NCBI GenBank assembly: GCA_963812255.1
Contig: CAWEUM010000003.1
Span: 1,302,001-1,366,000, forward strand
From: DATJGR01 sp963812255
Lineage (GTDB): Bacteria > Pseudomonadota > Gammaproteobacteria > Pseudomonadales > Azotimanducaceae
Reading direction: 5' to 3'
DNA length: 64,000 nt
The notes beneath the pieces were generated by a model that was given only the letters and a program-made list of their open reading frames with translations, searched no databases and was not told where the DNA came from. Position 1 is the stretch's first letter. Every line of letters starts with the position of its first letter. Made by a program: the position numbers and the translations under genes. Below, in pieces: positions 52,996 through 61,819 of this stretch.

Positions 52996-53910
52996 ATGCG
53001 CTTGGGCATCAACGGCACAGGACTCGTACAGCGCGCGTCGATCGATGCGATCGCAGAACACGCGGCGCAAGCCGCAGCCGATGGTTTCTCGAGTTACTGG
53101 CTCGCCGAACATCCCACCGGCGGCCTCGATGCATTGACGGTGCTGACGGTCGTCGGGTTGCGGGTGCCGACCATCGAACTCGGCACCGCGATCGTGCCGA
53201 CGATGCCACGGCATCCGATGGTGCTCGCGGGACAAGCCTTGACCAGCAACGCCGCCATCGGTGGACGGTTGACGCTCGGCATCGGGCTCTCGCACGCGCC
53301 GATGATGGCGCAGCTCGGGATCGGTTTCGACAAACCGATCCGACACCTGCGCGAATTCCTGTCCGTGCTGATGCCGCTGCTCGACGAAGGCAAGGTGTCG
53401 TTCGAGGGCGAGACGATCCGCTGCGAGGCACAGCTCTTCAGACGTGCCGAACGACGCTGCGGTGTCGTGGTCGCCGCGCTCGGACCGCAGGCGCTGGCCG
53501 TCGCAGGCGCGCGCACCGACGGCACTACGCTCGCATGGGTCGGCCCGCGCACGATCCGCGAGCACATCGCGCCGTCGATCGGCGAGGCGGCACAGAAGGC
53601 TGGCCGACCCGCGCCGCGCATCATCGCGAGCTTGCCCGTCTGCGTGACCAACGAAGCTGCCAAGGTGCGTGCGCAGATCGACAAGCAACTGTCGATGTAC
53701 GGCCAGCTGCCGTCCTATCGCGCGATGTTCGATCGGGAAGGCGTGGCGGGACCCGGCGACGTGGCGCTGGTCGGTGACGAGGACGCGGTGCTGAAGCGCA
53801 TCGACGACCTACGCGCCGCCGGTGTCACCGATTTCGCGCCTTCCGAGTTCGTACCGTCCGCAGAAGAGCGAACGCGCACGCGGGCACTGTTGAAGACGTT
53901 GGTCGGGTAG
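52996..53910 (+). CDS. LLM class oxidoreductase, probably F420-dependent
   Basis: 304-residue luciferase-like TIM barrel. ADGFSSYWLAEHPTGGLDAL, ELGTAIVPTMPRHPMVLA and GRLTLGIGLSH follow the pattern of the F420-dependent LLM subgroup (TIGR03564-like). Start is ATG 52996 with GGAGG upstream. The next gene, 102 bp on, encodes a Ddn-like deazaflavin-dependent protein, which supports F420 use. F420 biosynthesis genes are not in the window. Confidence 0.87.
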   Translation: MRLGINGTGLVQRASIDAIAEHAAQAAADGFSSYWLAEHPTGGLDALTVLTVVGLRVPTIELGTAIVPTMPRHPMVLAGQALTSNAAIGGRLTLGIGLSHAPMMAQLGIGFDKPIRHLREFLSVLMPLLDEGKVSFEGETIRCEAQLFRRAERRCGVVVAALGPQALAVAGARTDGTTLAWVGPRTIREHIAPSIGEAAQKAGRPAPRIIASLPVCVTNEAAKVRAQIDKQLSMYGQLPSYRAMFDREGVAGPGDVALVGDEDAVLKRIDDLRAAGVTDFAPSEFVPSAEERTRTRALLKTLVG

Positions 53911-53941
53911 AGAACCACAATTCATTGGTTGCATTGAGTTC

Positions 53942-53965
53942 GACGATAGCGGGCCCGCTATCGTC
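53942..53965. promoter_or_regulatory. 24-bp perfect palindrome
   Basis: GACGATAGCGGG followed by CCCGCTATCGTC, an exact 24-bp palindrome with no spacer, 31 bp after the LLM stop and just before a second inverted repeat. Either a terminator stem (10 bp with a GGCC loop, no T run) or a dimer-binding operator for the downstream gene. Confidence 0.55.
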
Positions 53966-53968
53966 CGA

Positions 53969-53988
53969 TGAGTGTCAGTGAACACTCA
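53969..53988. promoter_or_regulatory. inverted repeat, TetR-operator-like
   Basis: TGAGTGT-cagtga-ACACTCA: perfect 7-bp arms, 24 bp upstream of the GTG of the deazaflavin gene. TGAGTG/CACTCA half-sites are common in TetR-family operators. If GTG 54013 is the real start, the repeat is in the untranslated leader and could repress it; no TetR gene is in the window. Confidence 0.45.
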
Positions 53989-54012
53989 GCCAGGAAACGT
54001 CAGGAGCATCTC

Positions 54013-54492
54013 GTGCCCGAGAACACCAGCCGCAGCTCACCCCGTTATCTGATGCCGACGACCACGGCGGGTCGACTGATGGGCCGGCTGTTCAACTCGG
54101 CCGTTGCGGGCCTCACGACGCTCGGTATCAGTGTGCTCGGCAGCCGCGTGCTGTACGTCCGCGGCCGCAAGAGTGGCGCGTGGCGCACGGTACCGGTCAA
54201 CTTGCTCGTTTACGAAGGAAACAACTATCTGGTCGCCCCGCGGGGGCACACGCAGTGGGTTCGAAACCTGCGCGCGGCAGGCCAAGCCGAGCTGCGCGTC
54301 GGCAGCCGTGTCGAGAAGTTCACGGCTCACGAGCTCATCGACGCCGACAAGCCGGCGATTCTGCGCGAGTACCTGCGGCGCTGGAAGATCGAGGTCGCCG
54401 CCTTCTTCGAAGGCATCGGGCCGGATGCCACGGATGCACAGCTGCTCGCAATCGCGCCCGGCTACCCGGTATTCCGCATCGACATCGGATGA
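54013..54492 (+). CDS. deazaflavin-dependent nitroreductase-family oxidoreductase (Ddn-like)
   Basis: About 159 residues of the split-beta-barrel Ddn/FDOR family that uses F420 in characterised members. The core reads VRGRKSGAWRTVPVNLLVYE, then YLVAPRGHTQWVRNLRAAG, matching the family GRKSG..R..PL and G....W..NL blocks. GTG 54013 is preferred to ATG 53968 because AGGAG lies just upstream of it and the ATG falls next to the inverted repeat. The adjacent LLM gene probably shares the cofactor. Confidence 0.85.
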   Translation: MPENTSRSSPRYLMPTTTAGRLMGRLFNSAVAGLTTLGISVLGSRVLYVRGRKSGAWRTVPVNLLVYEGNNYLVAPRGHTQWVRNLRAAGQAELRVGSRVEKFTAHELIDADKPAILREYLRRWKIEVAAFFEGIGPDATDAQLLAIAPGYPVFRIDIG

Positions 54493-54626
54493 GGCACGTC
54501 CTCTGCCGACCACCGACCCCGGTCAACCCATCGTTCGTACGTGGCCATCTGTGTGCGGCGATCTCACGCGTCGCCCGTTCGTCCTGCCGGTAGACTGAGG
54601 GTCCTCCAACGTACCGGAAGACGCTG

Positions 54627-55898
54627 ATGAAAGATCAACGCACGACGAAACTCGGCGACCATCAGTTGTCGCCTCAGTCGCTGATGATGGGTTACGGCTA
54701 CAACCCGAAGCTGTCGGAAGGCTCGCTGAAGCCCCCGATCTTCTTGACCTCGACCTTCGTCTTCGACAGTTGCGCCGATGGCAAGCGTTTTTTCGAAGGC
54801 ATCACCGGCAAACGTCCCGGCGGGACCGAAGGTCTCGTATACGGTCGCTTCAACGGACCGGATCAGGAGATCCTCGAGGATCGGCTCGCACTATGGGAGG
54901 GCGCCGAAGAGGCAGCCGTCTTTTCGACCGGTATGTCGGCGATCACCACCGCGCTGATGGCGCACGTGAAGTCTGGCGAAACGATTCTGCATTCCGGGCC
55001 GTTGTACGCCGCAACCGAAAAGCTCATCGACGCGGTGTTCGGCCGGTTGGATGTCGATTACGCCAACTTTGCGGCGGGTGCCCCGCTCGCCGATGTGCGC
55101 GCGTTGATCAACCAGTCACGCGCGAAGCGCCCCATCGCCGTGATTTACCTCGAAAGCCCGGCCAATCCGACCAACGAACTGGTCGACATCGCCGGCATCG
55201 TCCGGCTCCGCGACGAGCTGTACGCCGACGATCCGGCAGCCAAACCGCTGATCATGGTGGACAACACGTTCCTCGGACCGGTATTCCAGCAACCGATCCG
55301 GCACGGTGCCGACGTCTCACTGTATTCGCTGACCAAGTACGTTGGGGGGCACAGCGACCTGGTCGCCGGCGGCGTGGTCGGCCATAAAGCGGCGTTGCTG
55401 CCGATCATGGCGCTGCGCAACACCATCGGCACCATCACCGACCCGCACACCTCGTGGATGCTGCTGCGCTCCCTCGAAACGGTGGCGTTGCGCATGGAGC
55501 GCGCCGAGCAGAACGCGCGCACGGTGTGCGAGTTCCTGCGAGGCCATCCGAAGGTCGAGCGCGTCGGCTATCTTGGCTTCCTCGATCCAGCGAGCCCGCA
55601 GGGGCGCATCTATGCAAGCCACTGCTCTGGCGCCGGATCGACATTCTCCGTGCTCGTCAAGGGTGGTGAAGCAGAAGCGTTCCGCATGCTCGACAACCTG
55701 CAGCTCGTGAAACTCGCGGTGAGCCTCGGCGGCACCGAAAGCCTCGCCTCGCACCCGGCGTCGATGACGCATTTGAGCGTGGCCGACGCGCGACGCAGGC
55801 AACTCGGCATCACCGACAATCTCGTGCGCGTTTCCATCGGTATCGAAAGCGCCGTCGATCTCGTCGCCGACTTTGCGCAAGCGCTCGAGCGTGTGTAG
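54627..55898 (+). CDS. Cys/Met metabolism PLP-dependent enzyme (cystathionine gamma-synthase/methionine gamma-lyase family)
   Basis: 423-residue PLP enzyme of the trans-sulfuration family. PLP lysine K237 in SLTKYVGGHSDLVAG; VFSTGMSAIT near residue 100 and the PLP Asp in LIMVDNTFLGP are in the expected order; VKLAVSLGGTESLASHPASM is the C-terminal signature. Acts in cysteine/methionine conversion (gamma-synthase, gamma-lyase or O-acetylhomoserine type); the reaction cannot be decided from sequence. GGAAGACG precedes the ATG. Confidence 0.9.
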   Translation: MKDQRTTKLGDHQLSPQSLMMGYGYNPKLSEGSLKPPIFLTSTFVFDSCADGKRFFEGITGKRPGGTEGLVYGRFNGPDQEILEDRLALWEGAEEAAVFSTGMSAITTALMAHVKSGETILHSGPLYAATEKLIDAVFGRLDVDYANFAAGAPLADVRALINQSRAKRPIAVIYLESPANPTNELVDIAGIVRLRDELYADDPAAKPLIMVDNTFLGPVFQQPIRHGADVSLYSLTKYVGGHSDLVAGGVVGHKAALLPIMALRNTIGTITDPHTSWMLLRSLETVALRMERAEQNARTVCEFLRGHPKVERVGYLGFLDPASPQGRIYASHCSGAGSTFSVLVKGGEAEAFRMLDNLQLVKLAVSLGGTESLASHPASMTHLSVADARRRQLGITDNLVRVSIGIESAVDLVADFAQALERV

Positions 55899-55954
55899 CG
55901 TCCACAATGGGCGTTGATGATGTCGCGCCTAGCTCCCCGCGCGCATCTATCTCC

Positions 55955-56007
55955 ATTGCGGGCCGATTTCGCCCGCCAATACGCCTTCAGACCCGCCGTA
56001 CCGGCGG
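55955..56007. terminator. two GC-rich hairpins between converging genes
   Basis: A stem at 55955-55980 (ATTGCGGGC with GCCCGCCAAT, one bulge) and a smaller one at 55993-56007 (CCGCCG/CGGCGG) lie in the 167-bp gap between the PLP-enzyme stop and the SnoaL-like stop. They probably end transcription from either side; no T run is seen. Confidence 0.4.
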
Positions 56008-56065
56008 TGAGCGCGATGTCGTATCGCGCGAAGGCCCCACGCCAACCGGAGGGTCCCGCCGCGGA

Positions 56066-56452
56066 TCATCCAGGCGGTTTGCCGCCGGTGTGGGCGTACG
56101 TTTTGTTCACGATCTTCCAGATGCCGTCGATGCGTGCGACCGAGAAGAAGTCGACGAAATCGCAACCGAAATAGTCTTCTTCGGCGAGCACGGCGACGCC
56201 GGCATCGCCGACGACGTCGATGGATACGATTTTCGCCTTGTAGCGCGGCCCGGCGAGCGAAGTCTTCGAAGCGGCCACCATGTCGAAAAAACCGGTGATT
56301 GGAATTGCGTATTGCGTCGTGCCGATGCGGCCGTACATGCGTGCATCGGGGTGGAACGCGTCGCGCAGTTTCGAAACGTCGCCGCCGGCGCCGTCGATAT
56401 ATAGCTGCACGACCTTCGTGATCGCCTCGAGGTCTTCCATTCGTTGCGCCAT
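56066..56452 (-). CDS. SnoaL/NTF2-fold protein (putative lumazine-binding-like)
   Basis: 128 residues, one NTF2-like domain: EDLEAITKVVQLYIDGAGGD as the first helix, FHPDARMYGRIGT, and the C-terminal FFSVARIDGIWKIVNKTYAH strands. This pattern is shared by the putative lumazine-binding (DUF4440-type) proteins. ATG 56452 has GGGAGGGG upstream. No signal peptide, so cytoplasmic. Function unknown; divergent from the carboxylase gene with a 285-bp gap in which no gene was found. Confidence 0.8.
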   Translation of the reverse strand: MAQRMEDLEAITKVVQLYIDGAGGDVSKLRDAFHPDARMYGRIGTTQYAIPITGFFDMVAASKTSLAGPRYKAKIVSIDVVGDAGVAVLAEEDYFGCDFVDFFSVARIDGIWKIVNKTYAHTGGKPPG

Positions 56453-56737
56453 CGGATCCCCTCCCGTATGTGTTGATCCGACGCGGAGCATCGCACTAGT
56501 GGCCCGCAACAGCCAAATTGATATCACACGCGCGCTGGTTGCAGATGCGACCGACACGCATGAATCCGTCCCTGGAGCTCGCCGGTGCCATCCACGGCGC
56601 CGACGGTCCGTCGCAACGATCGTCCGCCACCACCGCTGGTCGAGACGCTGCAGCTCGGGCGACGGCGACCGGCTGGACATCGCGGAGATGCTCCGACACG
56701 CTGACCGGTCTGTTCGATGACGAGGTGGGTCGTGAAG

Positions 56738-59700
56738 ATGTTCAAGCGTGTTTTGATTGCGAACCGAGGTGAAATTGCCATTCGGATCGCAAAAGCGGCG
56801 GCTGCGTTGGGGATCGAATCGGTCAGCGTGTATGCGCCGGTCGATGCGTCATCGTTGCACACGCGACTGACGACACAGTCGCGTCAACTTGCGGCGACGG
56901 CCGACGCTGTTCGTGCGTACCTCGACATCGACGCGCTGATCGCCGTCGCCAACGAAGCCGGCTGCGACTGCATTCATCCCGGCTATGGATTTCTGTCCGA
57001 GAACGGCCGGTTCGCACAACGTTGTGCGGACGCCGGGATCGCCTTCGTCGGCCCGTCGCCCGCTTCCCTCGAATTGTTCGGCGACAAAGTGCGTGCGCGC
57101 GACCTGGCACGCTCGTTGGGAATTCCGATCGTGCCGGGCAGCACGCGTGCGCTCCGCTCTGCGGACGAGGCCGCCCGCTTTGCCAGGGAGGTTGGCTATC
57201 CGGTGATGCTGAAAGCCTCGGCCGGCGGCGGCGGTCGCGGGATGCGCGCGGTTGCGAACGCAGGCGAAATGTCCGAAGCCTACGCACGGTGTCGCAGCGA
57301 GGCGGAAGCCGCATTCGGCGACGGCGCGTTACTCGTCGAAAAGCTGATCGAACGTCCGCGGCACGTCGAAGTGCAGGTGCTCGCCGATTCGCGGGGGAAC
57401 GTCGTTCATCTGCATGAACGCGATTGCTCGGTGCAGCTGCGCAATCAGAAGGTGGTCGAAATTGCGCCGGCGCCGAACCTGAGCGACGCGCTTCGCAAGC
57501 GCATCACGACGGATGCGATGCGTCTGGTGAAAGCTGCCGAATACGTCAACGCGGGCACCATCGAATTTCTGGTTGTGCCGGAGCTCAGCGAATATTGGTT
57601 CATCGAGTGCAATCCGCGCATTCAGGTCGAGCACACGGTCACAGAACAGGTGACCGGCATCGATCTCGTGGAAGCGCAGTTTCGAATCGCCGCTGGTGCG
57701 ACGCTGGCCGACATCGGCATCGCGGACCAGCACGCAATCGGGGCGCCGCGTGGATTCGCGGTTCAGGCACGCGTGGTGGCGACCGGCGTCGGCACGCTTG
57801 CGGCGTATCGCGAGCCATCGGGTATCGGCGTGCGTGTTGATGCGAGCGGATACATGGGATACGCGCCGCCGTCACAGTTCGATGCGTTGCTTGCGAAGGT
57901 GATTGGTTCATCGAACTCGTCGGGAACACTGACATCCGCACTCGAGCGCACGTCGCGTGCGCTCGCTGAACTGCACATTGCGGGCCTGCCGACGAATGTC
58001 GCACAGCTGCAGGCGATTCTGAGACATGCCGCCGTCCGTGCGGGCGATGCTCGTACGACGTTGCTGGTGGAAGATGCCGCGACGTTGAAGGACGGCGTGG
58101 CAACGACCAACGACCAAATGATGGCGCTCCTGGAACAGCACGTCGGTTCGAATACGGCCAGGCCGTCAGCGCGACCGCATACGCCGACCACGCCGAGTCT
58201 CACTGTGGAGCACGGACATATCGGCGTCGAGTGCCCGATGGCGGGTTCGGTGATCGAGGTTCGTGTGAAGCAGGGACAGTCCGTCGTTCGCGGCGACGTA
58301 CTGATGATCGTCACCGCGATGAAGATGGAGACCGAAGTGCAGGCGCCGTGCCACGGTGTGGTTGACGCCGTGCAACAGCTCGCTCCGGGCGATGCGGTCG
58401 TGGAAGGTCAGGTTCTCGCAACCATCGCCCCGTCAACGGCCGATGGATCGGTGGTGGCGCACGGTCGCGACACGTGGGCGCCGGTACTGGAGGAAGTCCG
58501 TACGCTGCAGGGGTTTGCGCACCTGCGACTCGAACCGGGCTCCACCGAACCAGGCGTCGTGCGCCAACGCGACCGCGGCAAACTCACGTGTCGCGAGCGC
58601 ATCGCGCTGCTGCTCGATGACGATTCGTTTCGCGAAGTCGGCAGCGTTACGGGGTTTGCGTCGTACGACGATGAAGGCCGCATCGCTGCGTTCACGCCGG
58701 CGAACCACGTCGGTGGTTGGGGAACGGTCGAAGGCCGCACTACGATCGTCTGCGCCGACGACTTCACGTCGCGTGGCGGACACGCAGACGGCGCGATCGG
58801 TGCAAAAAGTCTGTACCTCGATCGGCTGTCGATGGAAATGCGGGTGCCGTCCGTCCGTTTGTTGGACGGGTCTTCCGGCGGCGGCAGCGTCGCCGCGATG
58901 GTTCCCCAACAGACAAAAGAAGGGGAATCGACCGCACAGGAGAGTTCCGGCGCAATCACCGCGGGTCGGCCGCGCGTTGCGGGTGGCGGTGGTTCCTTCC
59001 TGCCGGGTCACCTCGGTTCGTCCGATTACGCTGCGCAGCTTTGTACCGTACCGGTCGTCAACGTCCTGCTCGGCAGCGTCGTCGGCATCGGCGCGGCCAA
59101 GGCAGTACTCGGCCACTTTTCGGTGATGGTGCGTGACATTGCGCAGCTGTTCGTCGCCGGACCCCCGGTCGTCGCACACGCGATGGGCTACGACGTGACG
59201 AAGGAAGACCTCGGCGACTGGCGGATTCACTGCCGCAACGGCGCCGTCGACAACCTGGCCGAGACGGAAAGCCAAGCGATGGCGATGACGCGGCGGTTCC
59301 TGTCGTACCTGCCGCCGAGCGTGTACGAGGCACCGCCCGTATTGCCACCAAGCGCGCGCGATCCGGCCGATCGACGCGACGAAGATCTGTTCACGCTGGT
59401 ACCGCGCAAACGGACGAGCACGTTCGACGTGCGCACAGCGATCGGGTTGATGGCCGACACCAATTCGTTTTTCGAACTGGGTAAGTTGTGGGGCAGCGAT
59501 CAGGTCACCGGGTTCGTGCGCTTCAATGGATATCCGATGGGCGTGATCACCTCGGACAGCCGGCACGTCAACGGCGGCGCGCTCACGGCGGACGGCTGCG
59601 ATAAACTCAAACGCCACATCGATCTGTGCGACGTTTTCCATCTGCCGTTGCTCAACCTCGTCGACAACCCGGGCTTCGCCGTCGGAATCGAACACGAAAT

Positions 59701-60133
59701 AGCCGGCACGATTCGTAAAGGCGGCGAGTGGATGGTTGCCTTTGCACAAGCATCGATTCCAATCTTCACCGTGATCATGCGGCGCAGCTTCGGCGTTGCA
59801 GGTAACAACTACGCGACGCCGCGATCACGCCCATCGATGCGCGTCGTCTGGCCGTCGGCCGACGTCGGCGGCATTCCACCGGAAGGCGGCATCGAAGCGG
59901 CGTACAAACGTCAGCTCGCGGAATCGAACGACCCCCGAGCGCTGCGCGACGAGCTGATGGCGCGAATCGAAAGTGTCCGCGGCCCGGTGGGACCGCTCTC
60001 GCGGTTTCAGATGGAAGAGATGATCGATCCGCGCGACACGCGTCGGCTCGTCTGCGAGTGGCTCGAGACCGCGTATCGGATCGTCCGTCAGCCGGCCGCG
60101 CTTGGACCCCGCGCGTTGCAGTTTCGGCCGTAG
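56738..60133 (+). CDS. single-chain biotin-dependent acyl-CoA carboxylase (LCC-like)
   Basis: 1131 residues holding all three parts of a biotin carboxylase system. Residues 1-450: biotin carboxylase (FKRVLIANRGEIAIR, ATP-grasp loop ASAGGGGRGM, RDCSVQLRNQKVVE). Around 495-565: biotinyl domain with VTAMKMETEV, biotin on K529. From about 590: carboxyltransferase N and C halves (SARDPADRR, LVDNPGFAVGIEHE, IPIFTVIMRRSFGVAGN). Order and length match single-chain long-chain acyl-CoA carboxylases (LCC, about 120 kDa hexamers); acetyl-/propionyl-type enzymes are usually split. ATG 56738 has GAGGTGG upstream. Substrate range is inferred. Followed by an acyl-CoA dehydrogenase gene. Confidence 0.92.
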   Translation: MFKRVLIANRGEIAIRIAKAAAALGIESVSVYAPVDASSLHTRLTTQSRQLAATADAVRAYLDIDALIAVANEAGCDCIHPGYGFLSENGRFAQRCADAGIAFVGPSPASLELFGDKVRARDLARSLGIPIVPGSTRALRSADEAARFAREVGYPVMLKASAGGGGRGMRAVANAGEMSEAYARCRSEAEAAFGDGALLVEKLIERPRHVEVQVLADSRGNVVHLHERDCSVQLRNQKVVEIAPAPNLSDALRKRITTDAMRLVKAAEYVNAGTIEFLVVPELSEYWFIECNPRIQVEHTVTEQVTGIDLVEAQFRIAAGATLADIGIADQHAIGAPRGFAVQARVVATGVGTLAAYREPSGIGVRVDASGYMGYAPPSQFDALLAKVIGSSNSSGTLTSALERTSRALAELHIAGLPTNVAQLQAILRHAAVRAGDARTTLLVEDAATLKDGVATTNDQMMALLEQHVGSNTARPSARPHTPTTPSLTVEHGHIGVECPMAGSVIEVRVKQGQSVVRGDVLMIVTAMKMETEVQAPCHGVVDAVQQLAPGDAVVEGQVLATIAPSTADGSVVAHGRDTWAPVLEEVRTLQGFAHLRLEPGSTEPGVVRQRDRGKLTCRERIALLLDDDSFREVGSVTGFASYDDEGRIAAFTPANHVGGWGTVEGRTTIVCADDFTSRGGHADGAIGAKSLYLDRLSMEMRVPSVRLLDGSSGGGSVAAMVPQQTKEGESTAQESSGAITAGRPRVAGGGGSFLPGHLGSSDYAAQLCTVPVVNVLLGSVVGIGAAKAVLGHFSVMVRDIAQLFVAGPPVVAHAMGYDVTKEDLGDWRIHCRNGAVDNLAETESQAMAMTRRFLSYLPPSVYEAPPVLPPSARDPADRRDEDLFTLVPRKRTSTFDVRTAIGLMADTNSFFELGKLWGSDQVTGFVRFNGYPMGVITSDSRHVNGGALTADGCDKLKRHIDLCDVFHLPLLNLVDNPGFAVGIEHEIAGTIRKGGEWMVAFAQASIPIFTVIMRRSFGVAGNNYATPRSRPSMRVVWPSADVGGIPPEGGIEAAYKRQLAESNDPRALRDELMARIESVRGPVGPLSRFQMEEMIDPRDTRRLVCEWLETAYRIVRQPAALGPRALQFRP

Positions 60134-60546
60134 GATGTTCCTGGAGTCGAGCTGCGGAGGAGATGGCTGTTGCCTGCGCCGACCGTCTTGCGCGTCCCTG
60201 GCGCAAGACGGTCGGCGCAGGCAACAGCCACCTCCGCCTTTTGTCGCGTGTCCACCCCTTCGTGAAGCGTGTTGCACCGGTGTTGTGTCAAACAAATCGC
60301 ATCGCTCGCGTGCCACATCGTTCGCAATTGACGCCGCATGCGTGACGAAACGATGCGCCGGTTGACGGTGGTGGTGCAGGATCGCTGTGCCGGACCCTCG
60401 CGCCAGGGATGGCGCGTGACGAGCCCCATGGATGGCTCTTCTGCATGTCCGTCGCAGCGAACCGCACGACGACTGTCCTACCGATCGCTAGAGCTTGGCA
60501 CGTCCTTGATGCTACGGTCGGAAAACATAACTGCTCGGCCCGCCTC
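60134..60546. other. gene-free stretch with strong secondary structure
   Basis: 412 bp between the carboxylase and acyl-CoA dehydrogenase genes. Holds the 30-bp-stem hairpin at 60164 and a 7-bp stem with GGGA loop at 60399-60416. Short frames here (for example TRHPWREGP on the minus strand) look like translations of an intergenic repeat rather than genes. The promoter of the dehydrogenase gene presumably lies in 60420-60546. Confidence 0.5.
60164..60230. repeat. large perfect inverted repeat (30-bp stem, 7-nt loop)
   Basis: Arms 60164-60193 and 60201-60230 are exact reverse complements, with loop GTCCCTG. Pairing continues with few mismatches out to 60156-60238. It starts 30 bp after the carboxylase stop. 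Too long for an ordinary terminator; it could be one copy of a dispersed palindromic element (REP/MITE type) that also stops transcription. No second copy is in the window. Confidence 0.8.
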
Positions 60547-61779
60547 ATGACCGCCATCGCGATGCCCCTCCCGGAGGACGTCGCCGCAGCGCGCGACGGA
60601 TTGCTCGCGTTCGCGCGTCAGGAAATTCTGCCGCGTCACGCGAAACACCAGGCGTTGTTCGGCAACCCCCGCGTGCTCTATCGCGAAGACGGGCGCTTCT
60701 CCGACGAACTGATCGGACTGATTCGTGAAGTGAGGACTGCATCGTCGGCGGCCGGGTATTACCAGATGTGTGTACCCGAAGCGCTCGGTGGCGGTGGTCT
60801 CGGACACCTCGCGTACTACGTTGCGTGGGAAGCGCTGTTTCATTTCTGCGGACCCAACAACTGGCTGATGCTCTATGCGCTCGCGCATTGGGCGTTTGGT
60901 CCGAGCCGGTTACTCGAACGTATGTCGACCGAGGCGCAGCAGCGCATTCTGCCGGGCCTGATGAACGGCACCAAATCGATGTGTTTCGGCTTGTCGGAGC
61001 CAAATGCCGGATCGGACGCCAGCATGATCGCGACGCGAGCGATACGGGATGGCGACGGCTGGCGGATCTCCGGTCGGAAAATCTGGACGAGCAACGCGCC
61101 GGTCGCAGACTACTGCGTGTTGTTCGCCGCCACGCAACCCCAACAATCGACCGGCAAACGCCGGATCACGGCGTTCATCGTGCCGACCGACGCAAAAGGT
61201 TTCACGGTTCAACGCGTGATCAAACTGTTCGGGCACGTCGGCGGCGACGAAGCGGAACTTGCATTGGAGGATTTGCGGGTCGAGCCGTGGCAGGTCGTCG
61301 GGGAGTTCGGAGAGGGTTTTGCCGCGGCGTTGTACGGTGTGTCGCTCGGACGCATCTACAACTCCGCGCGGGCGGTCGGGTACGGTCGTTGGGGAATCGA
61401 AACGGCGATCGAATACGCAAAAACGCGCGAAGCGTTCGGCAGTTCGATTTCGAACTATCAGGCGGTGACGTTTCCGCTTGCGGAGTCCGCGACCGAACTG
61501 CACGCGGCGCATCTGATGGGACTGAATGCGTCGATGCTGCTCGATCAGGGGCAGCCGGCGATCAAAGAACTCAGCATGTGCAAAGCGTACTCGGTCAAGG
61601 TCGGGTTTCGCGCGCTGGACCGCGCAATACAGACACACGGCGCGATGGGCTTCACAAACGAACTGGGTCTGACTGATGCGTGGCATTCGCTGCGCATCGT
61701 CAACGTCGCCGACGGGACGAACGAAATTCTGAACCGCACGATCGCCCAACGGTTGTTGAAAGGCGATCTCGACATCTGA
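60547..61779 (+). CDS. acyl-CoA dehydrogenase (ACAD10/11-like)
   Basis: 410-residue FAD flavoprotein that desaturates an acyl-CoA. CFGLSEPNAGSDASMIATRA is the FAD/substrate loop, WRISGRKIWTSNAP the beta domain, and QTHGAMGFTNELGL the C-terminal helix. Where most members have the catalytic Glu (YEGT), this one reads VADGTNE, an Asp as in the ACAD10/11 branch (ADGPDE). ATG 60547 fits the family start; no ribosome site is obvious. Lies downstream of the carboxylase with the hairpin between, so separate transcription is likely. Confidence 0.9.
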   Translation: MTAIAMPLPEDVAAARDGLLAFARQEILPRHAKHQALFGNPRVLYREDGRFSDELIGLIREVRTASSAAGYYQMCVPEALGGGGLGHLAYYVAWEALFHFCGPNNWLMLYALAHWAFGPSRLLERMSTEAQQRILPGLMNGTKSMCFGLSEPNAGSDASMIATRAIRDGDGWRISGRKIWTSNAPVADYCVLFAATQPQQSTGKRRITAFIVPTDAKGFTVQRVIKLFGHVGGDEAELALEDLRVEPWQVVGEFGEGFAAALYGVSLGRIYNSARAVGYGRWGIETAIEYAKTREAFGSSISNYQAVTFPLAESATELHAAHLMGLNASMLLDQGQPAIKELSMCKAYSVKVGFRALDRAIQTHGAMGFTNELGLTDAWHSLRIVNVADGTNEILNRTIAQRLLKGDLDI

Positions 61780-61819
61780 CGATCATTCCCGCACTCGGGC
61801 CGGCACGAACGACGCGATG

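Noticed and set aside
51942..53777. 611-codon plus-strand frame across the MBL and LLM genes
   Set aside because: Arginine/histidine-rich shadow; both real genes have catalytic motifs in other frames.
58433..59749. 438-codon minus-strand frame inside the acyl-CoA carboxylase gene
   Set aside because: Antisense to an unmistakable carboxyltransferase; composition typical of antisense frames.
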